Shown: piece by piece, positions 10,380 through 22,451 of the stretch
Position numbering within the stretch: position 1 is the stretch's first letter
How the letters are laid out: each line of letters starts with the position of its first letter
Source of the DNA: Leucogyrophana mollusca
Taxonomy: Eukaryota; Basidiomycota; Agaricomycetes; Boletales
Direction of reading: 5' to 3'
DNA: 64,000 nt
Assembly: GCA_021014945.1 (NCBI GenBank)
Contig: MU266407.1
Location: 47,557 to 111,556 of the forward strand
Made by a program: the position numbers and the translations under genes
Notes under the pieces: generated by a model
The model's input: the letters and a program-made list of their open reading frames with translations, nothing else
Databases searched by the model: none
Told to the model about the DNA's origin: nothing

Positions 10380-11594
10380 ATGGTTGTATCAAACCCAAAA
10401 GTCTGGCTGATTACAGGTTTGCCGTTACGAGTCCCTGTTGTCATCGTCGTTGACCATTTGGCTTTAGGCGCTGCTACTGGCTTTGGCCGTTGCCTTGCGT
10501 TGACAGCCTTATCTCGCGGTGACCGAGTCGTCGCGACCGCTCGCTGTCTCGAAAAGCTGCATGGTCTTCCTTGCGGACCTAACCTTCATTTGTTAGCCTT
10601 AGACGTTGATGACGAACCCGAAGAGATTCGATCGAAGGTTGATCAGGCGGCGTCGATCTGGGGCACGATAGACGTTCTGGTCAACAATGCCGGCACTGGC
10701 TTGACAGGCCTGCTGGAAGAGGGAGGGTGAGTGTACATGTGTTTATGGCGTCTACAATTGATATCTGAATGTTTTGTTGGCAGAGTTGAGCAGATGGTAA
10801 AGCAGTACAGAACAAACGTGTTTGGTCAACTGGCAGTAACAACAGCAGTGTTGCCATACATGCGCACCGCTAAGCGGGGAACTGTTGTCGTTTTAGGCAG
10901 CCGTTCTGCTTGGAAGACGGAAATTGGTGTAAGTAGGTATCTGATCGATGAATTGCAAATGGCTGACTCGCAGTGTCGTCGCTCCTTCTCTAGGGAATTG
11001 GTGCGTTCAAACACACTGGTGTCAGCCCAAAAACGCGTTATTAACCTCTGACCTGCCTTAGGGTTCTACGCGTCATCGAAGGCAGCTATTCATGGTGAGT
11101 ATTCGATAAGCAAAGGCCCACTCCAGCGGTGAAGAGGCTCACATATCACGCTTAGCAATGTCCGAATCCCTCGCGGTTGAGCTCAAACCCTTCAACATTC
11201 GTGTGCTCATCGTAGAACCTGGTTCCTTCCGAACCAAGGTCAGCTACGCCCACCCATTCTTCAGTGCAAATCCGATCCCGGACTATGATGAGTCACGGAA
11301 GCTCGGGTTTCAAACCTTCGCGGCCCATCCAGAGAAGTTCAGGGGCGACCCAAGTAAAGCCATGAACATTGTAGTTGATGTTGTTCGAGGAGAGGGGGTG
11401 GCAACGGGAAAACCGTTTCCTCTGTATCTGGTGGTGAGCACGCAATTCTCGTGTGTCTTATGGACCATACTCACCTTCGCAACCTGGCATAGTTGGGAGA
11501 AGATGCGGAAACTGATATAAGGACAAAATGCGCCAAAGTGCTGGATCATTTGGACGAGTGGAAGTCTGTTTTGAGAACCACAGATTTCGAGTGA
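10380..11594 (+). CDS. Classical short-chain dehydrogenase/reductase
   Basis: Predicted 286-aa NAD(P)-dependent oxidoreductase. Exons 10380-10416, 10468-10726, 10784-10928, 10994-11000 (7 nt), 11062-11094, 11156-11433, 11493-11594. Cofactor motif TGAATGFGR (TGxxxGxG) is split by intron 1; RVVATAR follows beta-2, VNNAG is present, the catalytic serine is likely in VLGSRSA, and YASSK is the YxxxK pair, followed by VEPGSFRTKV. The 7-nt exon encodes GI of GIGFYASSK; both neighbouring introns have proper ends and the frame holds only with it. It lies downstream of and parallel to the adenylation gene, so it may reduce a product of that pathway; the substrate is unknown. Confidence 0.87.
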
Positions 11595-12172
11595 GAGAGG
11601 GGTATCAGGCAACTGTAATTTCTTGTATCATTTAATTCGTCGACAGCGCTGGTAGCTGCATCGAACACGATCGACTTAGACTAAGCACAGACATATACAC
11701 GCCTGCTTATTCTGAGCTTGCTACCAAGGCGTCTCTGTACCTTAGTTCGCACACACCCATCGACGTCTTGCCTTCCAACCCGCTACAAGAGAACAAGCCC
11801 GTCTCCTCGACATACATATCGCCCATCGTGTCCGTGATTACATTAGGTCGCCTTTCGTGTTTCATAATCGCTTGACTTCTTTGTCTCTTAGATTAAGATT
11901 CCCTGCCGTGAACGATACTACCGGGTCCTGTGGCTAGATTGCGTCGTGGTCTGAACCATCACGCAGCGGCCTCGTAACATTGGTGTTTGTCACCCCATTT
12001 GGCTGGACCTGCTCCCTCAATTACTGCAGATTCCTCAGGCTCGGCGCAAACGCACTCCCTTTCACATCCATGGCATGAACCGCCCTGAGCATGAATCTCT
12101 ATCGAATTCAATCTAGGGGTTTATGGAACATCAGGAAGAGACCATGGATTACTATCCAACGCGCCAAGATCC
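11595..12172. other. Convergent 3' region, nothing identified
   Basis: Between the ends of the SDR (+) and the flavin monooxygenase (-); no gene, RNA or repeat recognised. Confidence 0.5.
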
Positions 12173-14728
12173 CTACGCCACATAACAAGATTTTCCCTCC
12201 TCCTCAAGCTCAAGGCCGTGCCCCCGAGATGCTTCTATACTATAGCGGGAGCCAAAAACATTTTCCACTTGGGCCTTGATTTCTATTTTGTTGAAGTCAG
12301 AATTAAGTTTTGCGTAGTCTGTGGAGGGAACTTACGCAAAGCCAAGTGCTTGGTGTGAAAGCGTGACATTGACAGACTCCCTTGAGAACGTTCAACACCT
12401 GATTGAGAAAAACGAGTGAGGCACAAGCTCACCTGTGATGAACCACAACCCCGGGACGCCCAAGTCACGCGAAACCCCTCTCAGTTCCCCTTCTTCATCC
12501 AGACCCCATATGGGCTTGCAGCGGTCCGCGACCTTGTCACCACACACGGCACGGATGCCATTCCTCATATCTCCCGATCTGTTTATATTTGAGCACCGGG
12601 GCAATGCGAGGGTTATCCAAGAAACTGACCCAGTGGCGAAAATGACTGTATCCGCAGGTAACTCAGAACCATTCTCAAATTTGAGTCCTGCCTCGGTAAA
12701 GCATTGAATCTGGCTATCATTCTTGATCTTGATCTTGCCGTCCATTATTAATTGGGAAGCGCCAACATCTAAGGTGGTACCATCATGAGTTCCCCTTTCA
12801 CGACAGTCAGTGCGGCAAAATTCCCAACCGAAGTAGTGTCCGCCTCCCCGCGTCTTAAGCAACCCCACAATACCCGCATCTTTGTCACCAAGATAGGTCT
12901 TGAAACCCACTTTATTCAGCCCATCCAAAAGCTCCCTTACAAAGCAAATGTCGGTCAGGAAGGATCAGGATAAGATGATAGCGCGTACCTGTCATTGATG
13001 GCGATATCTCGCACAGCCCGCTGAGCGAGGCCACCTATCTGGAGCAAATGAGGACAGGATGCAGCAAGCCTGTCTGCGATATCGTGATGCACAGAGCCCT
13101 CCGAATACAGTGCTGGGATTTATCATTAAAAAGGTTTGAAAATTATAGTATGGCACTTACGCCCGCCAATAAATTTCCACCCTTTGTCAAGGTTCATGAC
13201 ATACGTAGGACTTCTCTGGAACATAGTCACGTCTGGGAAGCAAGGGGAAGTCAGTTTCATGAAAAGTAATACATAAAACTTGGACTTACCGACACCATGC
13301 CTCGCGAGGTCTGCAGCCGTATCATGACCTAAATGGTGGTTAAGTCAAGGGACAGAATTCTGATCTAGCTCATTATACTCACCCGAGTTCCCGCAGCCCA
13401 CAACAACAACCTTCTTCTCCTGGTACGCTTTCGCGTTTCTGTATTTCGAGGAGTGCAGAATGGTCCCTTTGAAGGCATTCTTTCGTTCACTAATAAGCAT
13501 ACATTTCACGGATGTGACAATGAACTACAAACCAATCCGACATACTTGGGGATGTCAGGGAGTCCATCACCCTGCCCGTTTGCGAAAACTGCTCGGATTA
13601 TCAGGGTGTGTCATTGCCGCGATTTAAGGAACCCTCACCAAGATGGCGGACGAACAGTGTTCGTTCTGCAGCGCCGTCTCTCTTCACCGTGACATTCCAG
13701 CCCTTTCCAACGACCTCGGCCGCATGAACAACAGTTGCTGAAGTCCATACGTCCAGTTCAAGTGAATGAGCGTATGATTCGATCCAGTCGGCCAGCTGGT
13801 GAGCATTAGTACCTGGAGCAAAGACGAAATAACCCTTATCCTACCTTCAACGACGGTGTATACAGTGGCCATGTCGGTGGAAAACTGTGCAAAGTAGTAA
13901 AGAGGGTGCGTAATAATCTTACCGAGTGATGGCACGCACGGTATATAGGGCATATGATCGTACCCTGTAGGCAGCGGTTTATGTTAGAAGTGACTAGTAA
14001 TTCACGAGTATGGACTCACAGACAGGCCAATGCAAACACAACGCATCGTACCTCTGGCGCCATGTATCGCCGAGACGAGCATTCCTCTCGACAACCAGAG
14101 TTGGGACATCCAAGTATTTCAGCCGTGCAGCCAGCTGTAAGGCACAGTGGCCACCTCCCACGACCAGCACCACCGGGTCAGATGTCTCGAATTGAGCGTC
14201 TTGACGGCGTTCCTCGGCCCATTGAGTGCCCGAGACGCAACGGCGGCTGCGTGAAGGGCCCACTCTTTCAGGGAAACCCTTCAGGTCTTCTAGGTTGGTG
14301 AATATGGTGTGCGCTTTCCACGTCCCATCCGATGTAGGTACCAACCGCACCACCCCTGAGGCAACACCGATATCAGATTCGAAGTCAAACATAGCCACAA
14401 TCCACGCTAGGTCAGGGTACGGCTTCTGTAGCTGAACCAGATCTCTCAGCTTGAAGCATGTCGGATGCACTACTGGCAAGCGATCTGCTAGGAGGCGGCG
14501 AATCTCTGGGGTGCTGTCGAAAGTGCGAAAGTCCCAGGTGAAAGCGAGCATATCTCGCCATAATGCATCGTCTACAAAAAGACCTAAGACTGCATCAAGA
14601 TTTTCTGAACCGAGAGCAGTAGCAAAGCGAAGAAGCCATTCAGAAGCGACCGACTTGACATCGAGATCTGCAGGAATGACCGCTTTGAGGCTGTCGAGAG
14701 TCGGGAGGCGAGAAGTCCAAGAAGTCAT
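12173..14728 (-). CDS. Flavin-containing monooxygenase with N-terminal NTF2/SnoaL-like domain
   Basis: Predicted 620 aa in 14 exons: 14728-14020, 13964-13940, 13884-13845, 13795-13639, 13588-13546, 13489-13383, 13328-13290, 13232-13161, 13112-12989, 12935-12829, 12768-12630, 12578-12433, 12380-12336, 12282-12173. Residues ~25-150 (ASEWLLRFATALGSENLD onward) resemble a SnoaL/NTF2-like fold. FAD motif VLVVGGGHCALQLAARL; the FMO fingerprint FKGTILHSSKY (FxGxxxHxxxY); NADPH motif VVVVGCGNSGHDTAADL; FATGSGD near the C-terminus. The enzyme uses NADPH and O2 to hydroxylate N or S, or for Baeyer-Villiger oxidation. The first FAD motif ends GGGHCA rather than GxGxxG, a mild deviation. The 55-nt intron at 13939-13885 starts GTGCGT; a different donor breaks the frame. 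Confidence 0.88.
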
Positions 14729-15623
14729 CCGTATCTCAGGGAAAGAGAGCAAATGGTGATTTCACCTTTGAATGTGACACCGACCTGACATTTACCTGGT
14801 ATCACATGCAGACTTGCAGACTTGCCATCATAACAGGCCGCAACGAGAGTTAAGCGCTCTCGGGGCGCATATCAAAACCGAGAGAAACCGATAAGTGATA
14901 GGTATGCGAAAACGTGGCTTCCCATGATTGAAGAGGAGTTGAGAAGCGAAGCAGGACAATGTTCATCTGGAGTGTTGGTTCAGATTGATGAAACGTGGAT
15001 CTGCTGGGAAAGAACCTAGTATGGACTCACTTCTATTCTAGGGACCATCTCACAGAATGTTAATGATGTGTAGTCAATTGCACGAAGACTTCGGGGCGCC
15101 CGGTCCTGCATACGCACTTCACCAAGCGAAATATCGCACGTCAAACTCGAGTGCGCCTATGAGTGAAGGGCATAATTCGCCGCCCGCAAGGAGTACGAAG
15201 TCCTCGGAAGTCCGCTGCTGTGTTGGGTACCGTCATCGTGATGGAGGTAGACTACATACAGCCAGGTTGCGGTGGTGTCACCATCGATGTCGGGACAAAC
15301 GAGTGGGTCGCGCGAAAATCTACTACAGGCAGACCAAAGCTGTCGAACGAAGACAGTAAAAACCGCACCTTCTGGTTCGAGCACGAGACAAGATAGTCAA
15401 AGAGAGTAACAACAATCGTCAAAATTCCAAGTCCGATATATAAACGACTACACATATATGGGTTAACAATTATCTCAGTCTGAGCTGGGGGCATAAACTG
15501 AGTCTGGGTTATCATAGGAATCACTGGGTTGTAAGTAGACTATCTACAATACGCGAGCCCTGTTCTAGCAAACCCCTCCCCATGTGGAAGTCACAAAAAC
15601 AGCAGGGGCAGGTGGGTGAGTGC
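14729..15623. other. Intergenic region, nothing certain
   Basis: About 0.9 kb upstream of the FMO and downstream of the MFS gene. A minus-strand open frame (15252-15524) has one hydrophobic stretch (YIGLGILTIVVTLFDYLVS) but no splice or family support. Confidence 0.45.
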
Positions 15624-17202
15624 TCAGACCCTAGCAAATATGTTCCTGTTGATCATAAGTTTTACGACGAAGAAAAAGCCAGCTCCGATGAGCATTGCAA
15701 TTCCTGTGTATATGATCAATCCAGAGTAGTCGGTCCCTCCTTGCTTTGCGAGGATTGCTCCTGCTATTGGACCTCCAACTAGCGAGCTGGAAGCGTCAAA
15801 TTTAAATCAAAGACGGTTAGAGGAGAGAAGAAGACGAGACATACGGGAAGGACATGAACGTGTAGGTCATACCGACACGTGTGCCAATCTGATCCATCCT
15901 CGATATTTGTGTGATACACGGCGTGGTCAGCGCCATTGCAGCACCCGAAAAGAATCCATAAAGTGCGGCAAAGGCGGCAAGCGGAGCTAAACTATGAGCG
16001 TCCACCCACAATGCGAGGCAAAGGATTCCGGAGATCGCTAGGTTGGGCCACATCAAGTTGTACCGTCCTATCTTGTCAGCGGCATATCCTGGGGCCAGAC
16101 GACCGATTGTGCTGCCCGCGTTCATGACCGCTAGGAGGTCAAATGAAGTCGCTTGGGAGAGGAAGTTGGCCTCCGCATTTTGGACGAGATAGGTCCAGGG
16201 TACGAAGAAACCTGACGGTAGAAAGTAAGGATGGTACACAGCTGGGACGATGCCGTATGATGGTACATACCAAAACAAGCGATTGAGAACCCGATGGTCT
16301 GCACCATGAATTTTGCGTCTCGGAACGACGCAAAGTCAATCCAGGGTCCAGGCTTTCTCTTGGGCATTCCGCTCGAGATGGTGACGGAACCTACTATTCC
16401 GCACGCGAGACAGATAAAAGCCGTAATTCGCACAGCCCAGGCAAAGCCGACAGTGTTGAACAGACGTTGCAGTAAGAGTGGGAACACAACGCCACCTACG
16501 ATGAAGTCAGTCAGGAAAGTGATCTTTAAGACTGGATATAATATTTACCAACACCCGCCCCGGATAGTACAATACCAATTGCCGTCGCTCTGTACTTGAT
16601 GAAATGCGTAGCTGTAGCACTAACGCAGGGGAAGAACCTGTTCGGGCACATTTAATTCCGTTGTGGAATATTTCTAGGTTACAACTCACAATAGGCCAGA
16701 TCCAATTCCAAAGAGCAAACCTTGAGCCAAGATGAACTGGTAATATTGGCTTGCAAGCGAGGTCATCATTAGACTGAATGTATAAATGATGGTTCCGGAG
16801 ATGACGAGCACTCTCGGACCATGGGCATCGAATAGGCGACCGATTATCGAGCCCTGAGAGGAATAAACCAAAGAAACCAAGAATAAAAGGCACACAACAT
16901 ACAGAAACGAACAAGACCCAAAGTTGAAGCGTTCCAATCCAAGAGATCTCAGAGGCCGAGCGGTTCGACAGCTGGTGTTCGAGGTACCAGACCTGGTAGC
17001 TGCCGAATGCATTAATCTGTCCCCACATTGCAAAACAGTTCAAGAATCCGCCCAGGATCGTAAGGTAGCCATGCGTGCCACCCTCGACGAAGTTTGGCGG
17101 TGGAGCGCCAGGGAGTTTGGGGACAGCGATTTTTTCTACGTCCTGAGCACCATTGACGCTCGTTACAGACCCCTTGCTGTCGCCGGGAGCATAATCTTGC
17201 AT
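15624..17202 (-). CDS. Monocarboxylate-type MFS transporter (MCT/MCH family)
   Basis: Predicted 431-aa membrane protein in six exons: 17202-16909, 16853-16690, 16637-16555, 16495-16271, 16211-15845, 15786-15624. About twelve hydrophobic helices, with [20 protein letters not shown] as helix 1 and [17 protein letters not shown] as the conserved loop 2-3; the central charged loop is [11 protein letters not shown]; the second half has [19 protein letters not shown]. This is the family of fungal monocarboxylate and riboflavin permeases (Mch4/Mch5). The hydrophilic N-terminus is about 45 aa. Next to biosynthetic enzymes it is a candidate exporter or importer of the cluster product or substrate; direction and cargo are inference. 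Confidence 0.88.
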
Positions 17203-18218
17203 ATTGAGCTAAAAGGGCAAAATTGGAGCACCTTGCAACTATCGTCAACTTATACCAACAACGTGTGAGAATATGGGTGCAGTCAGCCCCCCTCGGAGAT
17301 AATGTCGAAGGCACTGTTCGAGGCTCGCTTAATGTCCTTGTGGTGTTGAGCGGCAGCACCCCAGACGTCGAGCGCTCTCGGCGCGTGCGCGACGTCCTTG
17401 ATGTTGTCTGTATAGATGAGCACGACAACGAAAAATACCGAAAGATGGGCTCACCGTTAACAAGGCCTAGCTGTCTTGCTGTCAAGCTCAAACCTTCTGA
17501 ACAACCGATCAATTGTTCGCGTCGTGCGGACCTGTTATCTATCCGCTACTCCTTCCGTAACTTGGGAAGCGCTTGCGGCCCGTAGATTCCCTTATTTTCC
17601 GCACACACCAAACGTTGCACACACGGTAACACACCCTATCCATCGACGTTCCAGCCTACGTTAAGCTGTCCATCAAACGTGAAGACGCCAAAAATATCTC
17701 CGCAGTGCTAAGTTTCCGGATGCATTATTGGGCGTCCGACTGCTGCAAAAGATAAGCCCAGGGATCTTGATCGCGTTGTCTGTAGGCCAGGGGAGGAGGA
17801 CCTGGGATGGTGAGATGATGGTGGTGTCAGCAGCAAAACAAGCAAACGACTTCGTGCGCGCCTAGGCTGACTAAGCCACCGGAACACTCGGCTACCGCAC
17901 TCTCCGATACCACAGTGCACCTACTAATCCCTCCTCAACGTGTGCTGCAGAACGAGCCAACCTCATCGTGTTGCTTTTCAAGCAGTCCCGCCAGGCCTTC
18001 GACGTAAGCGATTGTCGTTTGTAGCACGTATGGAGGTCCACAACCAGCACACTATTTATCAAGTTCAAGGCAGGCGAGTGCGCATGAGTCCGAAAAACAT
18101 CCGACTCAGATATCCTTATGGCCGAAACTCGGAGTGTTCGGTCAGCGATTACTTCTGAGATCTTGTTCGTGCGCACGCTAATATACATTGTCGGACAAGC
18201 CTAAGACCGATTAGATGT
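17203..18218. other. Intergenic region, nothing identified
   Basis: About 1 kb. Open frames on both strands lack motifs, introns or codon pattern; presumably the MFS promoter and RidA 3' flank. Confidence 0.5.
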
Positions 18219-18753
18219 TTAGGCCGCTGCAATTGCCTCTATCTCCACATCCACATCGAACGGAAGCTTCCCTGCCTGAATACATGTCCTCGCGGGCTTT
18301 GGGTCCGGGATAAGCTGGAGAGGCACTTAAAACGGCTTTGCGATAACAGTGTTTGCTTCGGACTTACTTCCAAGTATTTCTCGTTCATCGCCGCGAAATC
18401 ATCCATGTTCTTGAGGTAGACGTTCACCTTGACCACCTTTTCCCAGGATGAGCCGGCGGTCGTCAGCACGGCGGTCAAGTTCTCAATGCACTGAGCCTGG
18501 ATCGACAGGGGTCAGTGAATACACATCGCAAAATCTTACGAAAATGACCCACAGTGTGCTCTTTGATGCCGCCGTCAACGAGTTTTCCGGATGCATCCAC
18601 TGGCGTTTGCCCACTCAAGAAGATAAGGCCAGGAACCTTAGTAGCATGAGCTACCCTCTTCATTAGAATCTACAGTGTCTCCAAAAGCTGTCAAGACTCA
18701 CAGTAGACAGGGAGTTTTGCTCTACCTGCGACGTTTATCCTTTCGACTGACAT
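18219..18753 (-). CDS. RidA family (YjgF/YER057c/UK114) enamine/imine deaminase
   Basis: Predicted 124 aa, typical family length. Exons 18753-18702, 18650-18553, 18496-18368, 18314-18219. Sequence landmarks: GLIFLSGQTPVDASGKLVDG, AGSSWEKVVKVNVYLKNMDD, FAAMNEKYLE, and PARTCIQAGKLPFDVDVEIE, with the conserved Arg of PARxxxxA that binds substrate carboxylate. RidA proteins form trimers and hydrolyse reactive enamine/imine products of PLP enzymes to ketoacids. That fits two PLP enzymes in the same 18-kb stretch (D-serine dehydratase-like and class-V). Exon 2 starts after GGGTAG; an earlier acceptor breaks the frame. Localisation is probably cytosolic (no presequence). Confidence 0.92.
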
Positions 18754-19829
18754 GTTTGTAGTGCGAAGTCAATGGGATGTGGGATTTAAGATCGTGTCGC
18801 TGAAGAAGGGGCTGCGGCCAAAATATCGTTATTTATGTAGGTCACAAGACCTTACTGATCATTATCGCGATCGTGCACATGTAGATGGGCCTTCGTTGAT
18901 CTGACTATATTCTAGCGACGTCCTGTGTCCTGGTGCATGCATACGAGTCAACCAGATTGTCAAACGGGTTCCCGCAAACCCCTGAGTGTCACATAGCGGG
19001 GGCATTGAACGACACATTTTCTTGACCCCTGACCCTTAATGAACCGTTTCGCTAACGCCTTCAGCGACAGGCCACCTGTTATTCAAATGAACCAACGACG
19101 GAGCCCGAACCGACGGCGCCGAGTCGGAAGATCAGAATTGTACGTAGCTGTTTCTCGTTACGCGTACTTCAAGCCCTCAGCCTCGGGTTCATTGTCCTTG
19201 CTAGCAAGTCATCTGGAATCGATGAGTAGCGAGACGGTGCGGGAGTCAAAACGTGTTTGCAGGATAGTCGATACAAGGCTATTAGGCCCAGAAAGATGAC
19301 CTAAAACTTTAGAACCTCGTTTTGCGTCCTTCGGATTCAGCAAGTCGCAAGCTAACCCCCGACCGCTCGCCTGCTGGCGTTATTCACTGAAAGTCATCAC
19401 CCATTCACACAAGTGACGTGCACCCACAGAGGGCAGATTAGCACTCACCGAAGCTGGTCAGCAACCACCGCGAGTATCTCGAGGTGGGACTGCGTCACTG
19501 AGTCGGAGAGCATCTGCGTTTACATGTTAGCTCAGGGTTAGAGTGAACCACGCAATATCAATTCTCGTTGTGTCAATCTACAGCAGAAAAGTTATCTGAG
19601 AAACAGGATCGGTACAGCATCAAGGAAATCAACAATAAACCTGCCTCTGCACATTTGCCTGCCCAGGTTTTCTGGGAGGTAATGCGCATCGTTTTTTTGG
19701 GAACAGAAAGACACTGCGGACAAAGAAAACCTGCGGCAGGAAAAAGATCAATAAAAACAGATGGAAGCTCTCCTGTTCAAAAATTAAGGACTTCGTTCCG
19801 AGGCGAGTGTCGCCTTCGTGCGTCCTCGT
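18754..19829. other. Intergenic region with one exon-like island
   Basis: About 1.1 kb. The only structured piece is a possible minus-strand exon at 19449-19513 (listed separately). Nothing else was recognised. Confidence 0.45.
19449..19513 (-). other. Possible short exon of an unrecognised transcript
   Basis: On the minus strand CGCAG precedes ATGCTCTCC and GTGAGT follows 65 nt later. The piece reads MLSDSVTQSHLEILAVVAD then QLR, and joins after a 62-nt intron to an immediate stop. It could be the last coding exons of a small gene, a UTR exon, or chance. No upstream exon could be fixed. Confidence 0.2.
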
Positions 19830-22215
19830 TCACTGATGAGCCTGCATGATGGCGTCCGAAATGAATGCGGCCGAAACCTGGCGACCACCAAACCAACGGC
19901 CGTTCAAGCCTTGGATGGCGTTCTTGGCTGAATCTATGGAATCAAATTTCACGTATATCTCGCCCTGCGAAAGCGCTGTGAGCAGAAAGCTAACGAACAG
20001 ACATGGGCAGGCATACCTGGGTTTCCCTTTCAACTTTAATGGCGTCAACTTTGCCATACTTTTCTTCGCATTCGCCCTTGACGTCGTCTGCGAGCTCTTT
20101 ATCCCAGTCCCGTTCGGTTTCTCTGCAGAATGAGGACAATTAAGTAACCTGGGGCATAGAGTAGACATGATCTCACTCTTCTGGATCGAACATGTTCTTG
20201 AGCAAGACTGATCGGGATTGCATGGCAGAAGGGATATTTGGTTTGTTTCTGGGAAGCACGTGAGCAATGTAAGTAGAAAGGAAGAAGTGAGAATGCAGAC
20301 GTACATAGGCTCTAACTTGGGAGCAGGCTCGATTCTAGCAAGTTTCTGCATTAGCGCTTGACGAGATGCTGCGTTGAGATTACCGCCTGCCAAAGCTCAA
20401 TCAGCTCACGGTGCTATCTTACTAAAGGTAGACCTCACCGCCCGCTTCGTCGAGGGTATCCTGCTGAGTGTATCGGGCCGTTCCTTTTTCATGTACAGTG
20501 TTCACGCGGAGCTGCCAGAGGATGAGTGAAAACAGCGCTACAAAGGCACGTGGAATCTCACCGTTCGGCCTGCAAGCTCGAAACCTTCCATTTGCTCAAG
20601 TGCCATCTTGGCATCATCAGCTCTCTTGTACCTGGAAAGGGCAAGTTCAATGCTATACTCTAGCGGATGCAAATGATACTCACTGCACAAAGGCATATCC
20701 TTTGCTCCGACCAGTCATTGGATCCCTGTGCAAATCAACAAATTCAAGTTCACCGAACGGCTCAAAGACCTGTTTGATATCGGATTCTGTGAGATTGAAG
20801 TGCAGGGAGCCAACGTAAAGCCTATGATATGAAAAGTGAGTTGACTTGAACCTCAGCGAACAATAAGCAAATCCACGTACTGCATAGCTCCTCCATGCGG
20901 TGCACTAACGCCCGGTGGCAGGTTGAGATTACTGCTGAGGCATTAGCAACCGAAGGAAGATATGTGGCAAACGACTCACCCGTCTCCTGGGTGAAGTCTG
21001 TTTCTTTCTGATTCAGTTAGTTGCACCATGATAGGCAAACCCATTACGACAGTGCCACTGAGGGCGAGTGCTTTCTCCACCAAGTCGATGGTGCGGAACT
21101 CCACGTATCCAATACTGTATGGTATTAGCTTGAGCGAAAAGTATATCGCCATGCTGACTTACCCTTTGGATCGACGAGACAGTCTGTCGGTGACAATCCT
21201 CGAGTCCATCACGGTACCTTCACCGAGTTTGTCCTCGAAAAAGTACCCAAGATCACGCGCCGTGAGACGAGCGGCTAGCTGAGAAACAAAGACAGACCGA
21301 GCTTCAGAATCGTCTTCTTTGGGTTCGTCGGGGTTGTAATCCTCCACAGGAGCCTCGTACGAAGGCGAAGGTCGCCTAGGGACAATGTATGTCAGATAGA
21401 GGTCCAATAAATCATGTGAATATGCCCTACTTCATTGGAGGAGCGCTCATGCGCTTATCCAGCTCGTCCTCGTCAAGCGGAGTGTCGTCGATCGGGGGAC
21501 CCGAAGGGCGCCTTGAATCTCTGCGCTCTCCGCCTTTCCGGTATCGGGGTGGGTCATCGAACTCATCTCGAGGATCGCGAGCTCTGTTTCGATCGTCATA
21601 CCTGCGTTCACGTGAGCGATCTCTGCGGTCAGAAGTCCTGCTACGAGGACTGTCCTTCGGAGGCGGAGGTGGCGGCGGTGGTAAACCAGCTGACGATGGT
21701 GGCGGCGGCGGGAAAGCATCGTCAATGTCATCATGGCGCTTCCTTTTGGAGCGCTCCTCATGATCTCTGGGTTCTGGGGTTTCGTCCCCTTCTTCTCTCT
21801 TTCGACGCCTGTCTCGATCTCTGTCTTCCCTGTCGCGATCGTGGTGACGACGTTCTCCATCTCGTCGGTCGCTCCCGCGGTGACGTCTTTCTCTATCTCT
21901 ATCTCTGTCCCTGTCGCGTTCGCCGTCTCTGTCTCTGTCTCGGTGTGACCCACCACGAGACCTACTGCGCCTTTCTTTGTCACGGTGGTCCCGTTCACTG
22001 CCTCTGTCGCGGCTGCGCCTACGTCTGTCATCATGGTCCCTATCCCTCCGCCTTTCCCTGCGGTCTTTGTCTCGAGAGTGAGAACGGTGAGAGCGCTTAG
22101 TGCGGAGGGTGTCCGTGGAATGGTCGCGGGTTCTGGAAAAGAGTGAGTACCATCTGACCTTCCCCCGCGTTGAAGATACGTACGATTTACGAGTAGGCGA
22201 CATGTCGACGTCCAT
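19830..22215 (-). CDS. RBM39/CAPER-like splicing factor with three RRMs
   Basis: Predicted 602-aa nuclear RNA-binding protein in 12 exons: 22215-22184, 22132-21431, 21375-21163, 21114-20980, 20931-20881, 20821-20684, 20631-20562, 20511-20439, 20386-20305, 20248-20177, 20122-20017, 19964-19830. An N-terminal RS-like region (residues ~11-200, many RD/RE/RR repeats) is followed by a proline run. RRM1 starts ARSVFVSQLAARLTARDLGYF, RRM2 has LYVGSLHFNLTESDI and SKGYAFVQYK, and the C-terminal UHM-type RRM3 ends EIYVKFDSIDSAKNAIQGLN, GRWFGGRQVSAAFISD. Family role: U2AF65-related alternative splicing and 3' splice-site recognition. The true start MDVDMSPTRKS comes from a 32-nt first exon. Confidence 0.93.
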
Positions 22216-22451
22216 TTTTCCGTTTGTTCGTATACTCGGAACTGCTGCCTTGAGGTTTACCCGTGATTCGCTCAAAGGAAGAAGGATAGAGAGCAAAGTG
22301 TACAAACAAGCAAAAACTTCGCCCTCAGCCCGCCAATTCAGCACAGCCACTAAACGCTTGGGATCCGGAAGATTGGAATCAGAATCGGATAATTTACATG
22401 GCTACATGTTTCTTCTATCTACAGTGACGCACAACAAAGCAGAGGGAATGA

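Noticed and set aside
13684..13953. Open frame reading through an FMO intron (SLGKIITHPLYYFAQFSTD)
   Set aside because: Using the GTGCGT donor at 13939 gives the conserved YIPFPPTWPLYTP; the read-through frame loses it.
21435..22100. 221-codon plus-strand open frame
   Set aside because: Antisense of the RS-like exon of the RBM39-like gene; its low complexity mirrors Arg/Asp repeats.
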